This document shows, one piece after another, positions 9,101 through 14,073 of a DNA stretch of 14,073 nucleotides; the first letter of the stretch is position 1, and the number at the start of each line of letters is the position of its first letter. The stretch comes from Parachlorella kessleri. Taxonomy: Eukaryota > Chlorophyta > Trebouxiophyceae > Chlorellales > Chlorellaceae. The stretch lies in the NCBI GenBank assembly GCA_001598975.1, contig BBXU01000581.1, positions 1 through 14,073 on the forward strand, written 5' to 3'. The notes beneath the pieces were generated by a model that was not told the origin of the DNA, searched no databases, and was given only the letters and a program-made list of their open reading frames with translations. The translations under genes and the position numbers were made by a program.

Positions 9101-12100
9101 TCTGCCCGTACCTGCACACACACACACGCGGCGGCAGGGTCAGCCAAGTCAAGGCACCAATGGCCATCGAGCACCTTAGCACCCGGCAGTATAAGATTGC
9201 ACACCTCATGATGCCGCATCGGCTAGGCTCGCACTGCCGTCAGCAGTCAACCTTTAGCTTTGATGCTGTCGCCTTAGTGCTGCAACTCCACTTGCCTTGC
9301 ACTGACTGCACCTGGCAATGCTCCACACGTGGGCGACATTTACATGGCTGTCCACCTCCATATGTTCCCCACCCTCCCTTTCCCTCCATCGACCCACCCA
9401 CCCCCCACCACTCCGCCACCGATGCGCTCACTTTGTTTTAGCCAGCGCCGCCTCGTTGCACGGCCCCGACTCCCCGAAAGGCGTGGCCAGCTCCGCCTCC
9501 ATGCCCTGCCAGCACTCCGTGCCGTGGTAGGCATCCTCAAACATGCGGGCCGTCACAAAGCGGTAGGGGCGCCCGTTGCCCTCCTTCCAGTATTTCTGCA
9601 CCCGGGCGGCAGGGGAGGGCGTGTGCGTCAGGGCACGCACATCTCGTCTCCAAGCGTCAACCGCCGTTTGCGCGCAACTTGCGCAGGCGGCCTGCCGCAG
9701 CATTGCAGACACAATGAGATGCAAGGTGACCATTTGCTGAGCTCGCAGGCTGACTTGCCAGCCCAAACACTGAACCGGTCGAGCTCCGCAGCACCCAGGG
9801 GACAATACCACCTCCTAGCAGCCTTCCCACCCTGCTCTCCCTCCAGACAGCCGCCCACTAGCCCACTCATGTACCCACTCCCCGGCACCCGCAGCGCACC
9901 TGCTGGTCTGAGGGTGTGGTGACCTCCTGCAAAAAGTCCGCCACGCCGCGCCTCTCGGGGCAGTAGAACCCCAGCTGGTCGAAAAAGGGCAGCACCGCCT
10001 CGCGTGGCCCGTGGTAGCACACCTGCCGGCGGGAGCACAGCCGGCGGGCAGGTCAACCACGCATGTGGGTTGCAGTGGCACGGCACGGGGGCCTCTGCAA
10101 GTCAGCCCAACCCTCGCACACAGGGCCACGAAACATGCACCGAACCCGTGTGCGGGGGGGCAGACCGCTGGAGCTATGCAGCAAAAACCACAGTCACACA
10201 CGCCACCTGGGTATGCACTGCAGCGCAGCACGACCCACACTCCCGTGCGTCTGCACCAGCTAGGCATGTCTCCCCCTCGCCGCACCCGCGCCCTATGAGC
10301 ATGCAAGGGCACTGCACTGGCCTGCTATCTGTGCCGCTGGGCTGCGCACCTGGCCGCTCGACAGCAGGATGACCTCGTCAAACAGGTCGTACGTCTCGGG
10401 CTGCGGCTGCAGCAGGCCCACCAGCACCGTCGCCTGCACAGCACAGCACAGCACAGCAGGCAGGCAGTCAAAGTGAGTCGGAGAGCGGCGTGGGTAGCAA
10501 GCCCCTGGACTGACCCTAGAACTTTACTTGAGAGGTCCCTCACTCTGCATCCACTTGCCTTGGGGAACACACCAGCAGGCTGTCCACACTTGAGCGTCTG
10601 GGGTTCCTTCGTCCCTTGGCTGTGTGCCACACAGTCACAGCTTTGCTTTCAGACGCCAAGTTGTATGCACTCTTCCAGGCCAAATCCACAAAGAAGGAGG
10701 TTAAAACGCTCTTCAGCCAACCTTGTCACGGTGCTGTTCTAGGCCAGACACCTCCCAACAGACTTGCCTGCATGACGTGTGTGAAGTTCTTCAGGCCCTT
10801 GCAGATCTGGAAGGTGGTGTTGGAGTCCAGACCCGTGCTAATCTCATCTGCACCACGCGCAGTTGAATGGTCAGGAGGTGAAACGGAAGGATGCACCGTT
10901 GATTTCCCTGGCCCACCAAAAGCGCCGTCCCCGAAGGGACTATTGCTTGGTGGCCATTCCTCCCGGTATTTGTATAGGAGTGTCAATCGCACTTCCAACA
11001 TGCAGCAGTGCAGCAGCTCAGGTGTATGCCTGATAGAGCTAGCAATCTGGCAAATCGCAAAGCATGCTGTGAACACTCAGGCACCACAGATTTTTATCAT
11101 CGGCCGGAATCAACTGCCGTCAGCTGTCATCAATGCAAGCCTCCCTCACCTGCAAACAGCGCCTTGACGGGGCCCACTATCATCTCCCCAGTTGTGACTC
11201 GCTTCTTCTGGCCCCCGCTGATCCCTCTCAGCATCTGGTTGCCCTGCACCACCCATTTTCGCACATCAACCGCAAACCACCAACCAGTTTTTGGTGTGGA
11301 CTAGGTCTTGACATTAGCTATATATCTCACCAAGAAAGCCTTAGCATGCAAATATGCACGTGCCTCTACCATACCTGCTGCTGCTGCTGCTGCTACACAC
11401 AACACACATTACCTACCCACTCACTTGACATGCCCGGTCCCCCTTCCACTGAGGCATGCTACCTGACGCCTTGCCACCACAACTCACCACCACCGTGTCG
11501 GCGCACACATCCAGGCCCAGCAGCCGGATAATGAGCTCCACAATCAGGTTGCTCTTGGCGCTGCCGAACGTCTTGGCGCGCATGTAGGCGTCCACAGAGG
11601 GGTCGGGCTGCACCCCCATCTCCTCCTCTCGCCTCAGCAGCTCCTCCAGCAGGGCTGCACAGCACGCACAGCATCCACACTGGGAAGGGAGCTGCCAACA
11701 GCAGCCCCGGCCGTAGTCCTAGCGGCCCTAGCTTACAGCAGCGGGCAAAGTGTCGTGATAGACAACACAACAGAAGCCGTCGGCATTGCTAGAGAGAGTC
11801 CTGCAAAGTTTGCATGATGTGGGAGAATGAGCGCTTGCCAGGCCACCCATAAGCCACCACCCAAACGCCAATTTGTGTCCCCAGCCCTTTAGTTGGTGTT
11901 GGGTGCTTGTGTTCCACCATGACAGATCGTGCAGGGGCACCCATCCCCCCCTGCTGCTCACTTTTGTTGTAGCCGGAGGACTGGCAGCGCGCACTGAACT
12001 CCATGGTCTCCCGCACTGTCAGCTCCCCATAGTGAGTGTCCACCTGCAGCCGGCCAGCCAGCCAGCCAGCCATTTGAAACCCACATAATGGAAAGAGGTA

Positions 12101-13236
12101 CATCCGGCTGTTGCCTCGGCACTGCTCACACGGCCCCTCTTTATCGCTCGCATTGGATGCCTGCCCGGCTGCCTCTTATATCGGGTGCGCCGACCAACCA
12201 GTGGCCACCGCAGTTGCTAACCTGTTAGTTAGTTGTTACCTGTGAGATGTAGGCGGCGCTGCGTGCGACGTGGAACTGGTTAAAGGCGAGGCCGTTGTAG
12301 GACAGCTCGTCGGCATGGATCTGCATGGAACAACCACACACCCCTGATTGGATGGCACCCCTGAACCACAGGAGGCCACTGATGCCAGTCAGTCCGCCCC
12401 CAGGGACCGTCACACCTGCCTGTCCAGCAAAGACATACCGCCCAGCCTGTCGGGGAGATATGTGAGACACCAGCCAGCCCACCGGCCAGCCCAGGCATGT
12501 CTTGCTTGAGGCGGTTGACCACTTTGTAGATAATCCACCCGCCCACCCACCCACTCGTACGTCAACTGATGCGCTGAAGATAGAACACCCCTACCCACCA
12601 CCCGCCCGGCCGCCTACCCGCCCGCCCAGGCAGCCACCCACCCGTATGTGTGATCCCTTGGTGTGCTGCCCCGCCAGCGCCTTGAGAAAGGTGGACTTGC
12701 CCGACCCCGGCGGCCCCAGCAGCAGCGTGAACACCCCCGGCCGGATGATGCCGCTGGTGCGCTCGATGATGGCAAAGTCGGTGCGCCGGGCGCCCCGCCC
12801 CACCGTGCGCATCAGCGGCTGCAGCGCACATTCGAGAGCGCATGCTCAATGACTGGTCAGCTCACTCACCAGATAGCTTACTTTGTACAGGAGAAGATGA
12901 GCCTTGGCACCGACTGGAGGGTTCCGGAGCTCAGGTGGAGCAGCCCACCCGCCTGAATAACTCCAGTGGAGAGCGAGGAGGGAGGCGCTGCATGGAGGCC
13001 AGCCTGGGCAAGTCCAACTACTTCATGCCGTAGGCAAGCTGGGTAGCACACCACACTGCATCCCGCCCAGCAGCAGCAGCAGCCGGCCGAGCCCGCCTGC
13101 CTGCCTGCCCCTCACCTCCACCCTGCGTGAGACTGTGGCGGTGAGGGAGGGCACGGTGCGGTCGCCGACCGTCAGCCGCACCAGCACCGACATCTCCCGG
13201 TAGCGCACCACGATGGTGGGGTTGCACATGCCCACC
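135..13236 (-). CDS. Full-size ABCG/PDR-type ABC transporter, 33 exons seen, partial at both ends
   Basis: ATP-driven membrane exporter (or importer) of the pleiotropic drug resistance class; substrate cannot be told from sequence, and plasma-membrane location is a family expectation. Exons in transcript order: 13236-13116, 12818-12642, 12320-12240, 12043-11962, 11654-11488, 11243-11150, 10847-10768, 10433-10350, 10022-9900, 9595-9432, 9111-9012, 8696-8630, 8351-8315, 8167-8087, 7859-7737, 7465-7335, 7017-6975, 6810-6798, 6509-6379, 6238-6221, 6032-5926, 5605-5025, 4769-4619, 4289-4160, 3385-3271, 2936-2813, 2415-2278, 2075-1981, 1686-1656, 1450-1323, 1046-1029, 806-723, 275-135. Phases join at every boundary; exon 22 needs one base removed to stay in frame, and exon 20 is tentative. 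About 1,250 residues are visible in the order NBD1-TMD1-linker-NBD2, the layout of full-size PDRs (usually 1,400-1,500 residues), so TMD2 is cut off by the window. All visible donors are GT except exon 7 (GC). Exon structure is my reading, without transcript support. Confidence 0.93.
276..722. other. Intron between exons 32 and 33 (447 nt)
   Basis: Donor GTGAAT at 722 and acceptor GTGCAG at 276. It contains a perfect short hairpin at 457-479 and a C11 run at 679-689. Open frames here on the plus strand show no recognisable protein features. Confidence 0.75.
457..479. repeat. Perfect hairpin, 10-bp arms and 3-nt loop
   Basis: tggcaagcct, loop gcc, aggcttgcca. It lies in the intron between exons 32 and 33 and has no T run after it, so it is not a bacterial-type terminator. 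Confidence 0.8.
2416..2812. other. Intron between exons 26 and 27 (397 nt)
   Basis: Donor GTGGGT at 2812 and acceptor CTGCAG at 2416. It holds a CAG-type trinucleotide run around 2426-2450 and three 20-bp tandem units at 2721-2780. No other coding block is seen. Confidence 0.75.
2721..2780. repeat. Three tandem 20-bp units starting CCACCCTTGC
   Basis: The decamer ccacccttgc occurs at 2721, 2741 and 2761, exactly 20 bp apart. The second halves of the units (ttcctcccgg, ccagcgccag, ttataccagc) differ. Confidence 0.85.
3106..3129. repeat. CCACA pentanucleotide repeat
   Basis: About four copies of ccaca/acacc in the intron between exons 25 and 26; TGTGG on the transcribed strand. Confidence 0.8.
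3386..4159 (-). other. Largest intron of the transporter gene, host of the BUD13 fragment
   Basis: The donor is GTGGGG at 4159 and the acceptor CTGCAG at 3386. At 774 nt it is the longest intron in the gene; the others are about 140-450 nt. Read-through from exon 24 meets TAG within five codons. Outside the BUD13-like frame (3877-4098) I see no coding block. Between 3386 and 3876 there is no A-rich tail and no TTACA (reverse of the algal TGTAA poly(A) signal) that I could find. Confidence 0.8.
3877..4089 (-). CDS. BUD13: Nested C-terminal fragment of BUD13/CWC26-like splicing factor
   Basis: A 70-codon frame from ATG at 4089 to TAG at 3877 reads [19 protein letters not shown], then [20 protein letters not shown], and ends [10 protein letters not shown] followed by stop. 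This is the conserved C-terminus of BUD13 (CWC26 family; RES complex component that acts in pre-mRNA splicing in the nucleus), recognisable by [21 protein letters not shown] and the terminal W..EDM. Four more codons (ERLK) precede the Met in frame. The rest of BUD13 is absent: only about 60 bases separate the fragment from exon 24 of the host gene, and they are GT-rich and TATA-like. The fragment is on the same strand as the transporter, inside its largest intron. No break is seen within the 70 codons. It may be a truncated gene copy, a relic, or an alternative last exon; a G-rich AG at 4099-4100 is a poor acceptor. Homology is firm, function is unknown. Confidence 0.7.
   Translation of the reverse strand: MSGFIVPQEVPPHSWLRRGVGPPPNRYGIKPGRHWDGVDRSNGFEQKMFRMQNELKRREQEAWQWAQEDM
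5025..5605 (-). other. Exon 22: Pro/Ala-rich linker between TMD1 and NBD2, with a 1-nt frame break
   Basis: This is the largest exon (581 nt). It starts after the acceptor at 5606 with [11 protein letters not shown], continuing ATFLP from exon 21 like the PDR segment that follows the last TMD1 span. The frame runs on through [15 protein letters not shown] and would stop at 5454. The second half ([19 protein letters not shown] onward, Pro/Ala/Gly-rich, ending [14 protein letters not shown]) is open in the next frame and joins exon 23 in phase. The two frames meet at a run of seven G on the plus strand (5473-5479). Removing one base gives a continuous reading of 192 codons plus split ends. Either the run is miscounted in the assembly, the allele is damaged, or a 46-nt mini-intron (5482-5437, phase-compatible) is spliced out. 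Low-complexity linkers are typical of this position in the family. Confidence 0.78.
5647..5661. repeat. G15 run on the plus strand in intron 21
   Basis: Longest homopolymer in the window, about 40 bp upstream (on the transcript) of the exon 22 acceptor. It is C-rich on the transcribed strand, opposite to most other runs here. Confidence 0.9.
7964..7993. repeat. 15-bp perfect tandem duplication
   Basis: gcagcaggggcgtct occurs twice back to back (7964-7978 and 7979-7993) in the intron between exons 14 and 15. Confidence 0.85.
8697..9011. other. Intron between exons 11 and 12 (315 nt) with an AT-rich insert-like block
   Basis: Donor GTGGGC at 9011 and acceptor GTGCAG at 8697. About 8710-8800 is strikingly AT-rich within GC-rich surroundings; the rest is C-rich. 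Confidence 0.75.
8721..8791. repeat. AT-rich direct repeats
   Basis: A unit of about 26 bp (aatatacattttttcattat then actctt) at 8721-8746 recurs with few changes at 8765-8791, separated by two copies of catactctt. A TATAAAA lies just before it on the plus strand (8711-8717). Confidence 0.8.
10435..10467. repeat. GCACA repeat next to the exon 8 acceptor
   Basis: Four to five copies of gcaca followed by caggcaggcag, immediately upstream (on the transcript) of exon 8. On the coding strand this gives repeated TGTGC, forming the pyrimidine/GT-rich tract before the acceptor. Confidence 0.8.
11376..11394. repeat. CTG trinucleotide repeat, about six copies
   Basis: (CTG)n on the plus strand, CAG on the transcribed strand, inside the intron between exons 5 and 6. 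Not in coding sequence. Confidence 0.85.
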
Positions 13237-13859
13237 CTGCACCACCACCACAGCTTCTGCTGTCAGGCCCTCGCGGGGCCTCGCAGGTGCATTTGGCAGT
13301 GTGAGTTGGTGCTTGCGCAGAGCCACCAGTGTGGCGGCACTCCTACTGACTTGTAAGGACACCTACAGCAGTACTTGCCCTCGCGCCGTGGTAACGCACA
13401 ATTTGCAAACGGCACTTGTGCAAAAGGGTATGCGGGCCGGAGCTTGGCATTGCTGGCAAACTGCTAAGCTGACCCAGTCAACCAAGGCCGTTTCACTTGC
13501 TGCCCTTGGCCCTGGCCCCTCCTGCCATAGCCAGATATATGGGTCACACCAAATTAAGCCGCCGCACGCCATGTGCCCTGCTGACGCACCCCCCCCCCCC
13601 TCTGTCTAAGAAGCAGCCCTGCTTGTCAGTAACACCCCGGCAACATCTGTTTTAAAACTCCCTTAGGGGCCCTCCAACTTCAACCGTCACTGCTAGCCGG
13701 TTTATAGTTGTTTATAGTTCACAACATACTCCCAGACCATGACCCCTGGCTCTTGGCGACGTGAGCTACAAACGCCGGGCACTTAGGCCGTTTTCAAGCC
13801 TCAAATGCTTCCTTTGTGCTTGTGCACTGGCAAAGACTGCGTACAGGACTTGGGAACTG
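13237..13859. other. Probable 5' flank and leader or first intron of the transporter gene
   Basis: No convincing coding block was found on either strand. The minus-strand frame at 13572-13363 has no family resemblance and no donor in the phase needed for exon 1. The stretch contains a C12 run at 13589-13600, the doubled TATA-like element, and an AT-richer patch around 13640-13720. If an upstream coding exon exists, I cannot identify it. Confidence 0.4.
13701..13716 (-). promoter_or_regulatory. Doubled TATA-like element upstream of the transporter gene
   Basis: The plus strand has tttatagttg followed directly by tttatagttc, giving two TATAAA hexamers 10 bp apart on the minus strand, in a locally AT-rich patch. 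They lie about 480 bp upstream of exon 1 and point toward the transporter. A start site near 13670-13680 and a spliced 5' leader joining the acceptor at 13237 would fit. This is inference from motif and position only. Confidence 0.35.
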
Positions 13860-13995
13860 TCGCGCCACATCTAGATTGGTCGCCTACCTATTCGACTTAG
13901 TTGCTACCAATTGGAATAGATCACCACCTTATTGAACAGGTCGCCACCTACTGAAATTGGTCGGCACCTAATTTCAACAGGTCACCACCTAGATG
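13860..13995. repeat. Degenerate 20-21 bp minisatellite, about seven units
   Basis: Units start at 13860, 13880, 13901, 13921, 13941, 13961 and 13982, each 20-21 bp except the last, which is partial. Most begin TCRCCACCTA or a one- to three-base variant (for example tcgccacctactgaaattgg and tcaccaccttattgaacagg), followed by an AT-rich half. Units 4-7 are best conserved; 1-3 are more diverged. The tract sits about 0.6-0.75 kb upstream of exon 1. Confidence 0.8.
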
Positions 13996-13998
13996 CTG

Positions 13999-14008
13999 CC
14001 CCCCCCCC

Positions 14009-14044
<36 letters not shown>

Positions 14045-14073
14045 ACCACCACCACACACACACACACACACAC
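13999..14073. repeat. C13 run followed by CA and CAC microsatellite
   Basis: C run at 13999-14011, then (CA)n to about 14041, a short (CAC)n, and (CA)n again to the window end. The tract continues past the window. Confidence 0.95.

Larger units (their letters stand above)
5926..9111 (-). other. Exons 11-21: first transmembrane domain (TMD1)
   Basis: Exons 11-16 encode the amphipathic entry [15 protein letters not shown] and five of the six expected membrane spans. Examples are [15 protein letters not shown] (exons 11/12), [19 protein letters not shown] (13/14), the conserved [13 protein letters not shown] across 14/15, then [27 protein letters not shown] and FGSFFMLVF. Exon 17 (43 nt) gives [14 protein letters not shown], exon 18 (13 nt) PWWIG, and exon 19 [19 protein letters not shown], matching the PDR extracellular block before the last span. 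Exon 21 encodes that span ([15 protein letters not shown]). Exon 20 (6238-6221, EPPNAR) is inferred only from phase and from the spacing normally seen between VL..R and the Trp-rich span; its acceptor is weak. The introns separate spans at irregular points. Confidence 0.88.
9432..13236 (-). other. Exons 1-10: N-terminal lead-in and first nucleotide-binding domain (NBD1)
   Basis: Exon 1 (13236-13116) carries the [15 protein letters not shown] stretch, like the short beta-rich lead-in before PDR NBD1. An in-frame Met codon is at 13229-13227. A TGA lies shortly upstream of the acceptor in that frame, so either this Met starts the protein or an exon is spliced in from upstream. Exon 2 holds Walker [10 protein letters not shown] (about residue 75). 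Exons 3-4 hold the AAYISQ Q-loop and [18 protein letters not shown]. Exon 5 holds [12 protein letters not shown], exon 6 the signature [16 protein letters not shown], and exon 7 Walker [14 protein letters not shown], completed across the 6/7 junction. Exon 8 has [20 protein letters not shown], where the H-loop His is absent, as in NBD1 of plant PDRs. Exon 9 ([18 protein letters not shown]) and exon 10 ([19 protein letters not shown]) are standard PDR blocks after NBD1. Walker A Lys and Walker B Asp-Glu are all present. Confidence 0.93.

Noticed and set aside
13363..13572. Minus-strand frame starting MACGGLIWC as the first coding exon
   Set aside because: No donor in the phase required by exon 1, and no resemblance to PDR N-termini.
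13860..13995. CRISPR-like array
   Set aside because: Units are contiguous 20-21 bp tandem copies without unique spacers, in a eukaryotic context.

Overview
This window looks like nuclear DNA of a green alga (probably Chlorophyceae, volvocine-like; the exact lineage is inferred). It is GC-rich. Coding blocks are short (13-180 nt) and separated by GT-AG introns, mostly about 140-450 nt long. C runs and CA/CCACC simple repeats lie throughout the introns. Nothing resembles a bacterial operon.

Almost the whole window is one split gene on the minus strand, read from about 13.24 kb down to 135. It encodes a full-size ABC transporter of the ABCG/PDR (pleiotropic drug resistance) type. I could place 33 exons; reading phase is continuous across every junction except for one 1-nt excess inside the linker exon. 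In order they encode: the N-terminal lead-in and NBD1 (exons 1-10, 13236 to 9432), the first membrane domain TMD1 (exons 11-21, 9111 to 5926), a Pro/Ala-rich linker (exon 22, 5605 to 5025), NBD2 (exons 23-30, 4769 to 1323), and the lead into the second membrane domain (exons 31-33, 1046 to 135). TMD2 and the stop codon lie beyond position 1. The start codon is either the Met at 13229 or in an unseen upstream exon.

The largest intron of the gene (3386-4159, 774 nt) holds, on the same strand, an intact 70-codon reading frame ending in a stop. It matches the C-terminal end of the splicing factor BUD13/CWC26. No room exists in that intron for the rest of BUD13, so it is a nested fragment: a gene-copy relic, or an alternative terminal exon.

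The right end (13237-14073) is non-coding as far as I can tell. It has a doubled TATAAA on the minus strand (13701-13716), a degenerate 20-bp minisatellite (13860-13995) and a C/CA microsatellite. It is the likely 5' flank of the transporter gene. Other points of interest are micro-exons of 13 and 18 nt, a GC-AG intron, a probable 1-nt frameshift in a homopolymer of the linker exon, and an AT-rich direct-repeat block in one intron.
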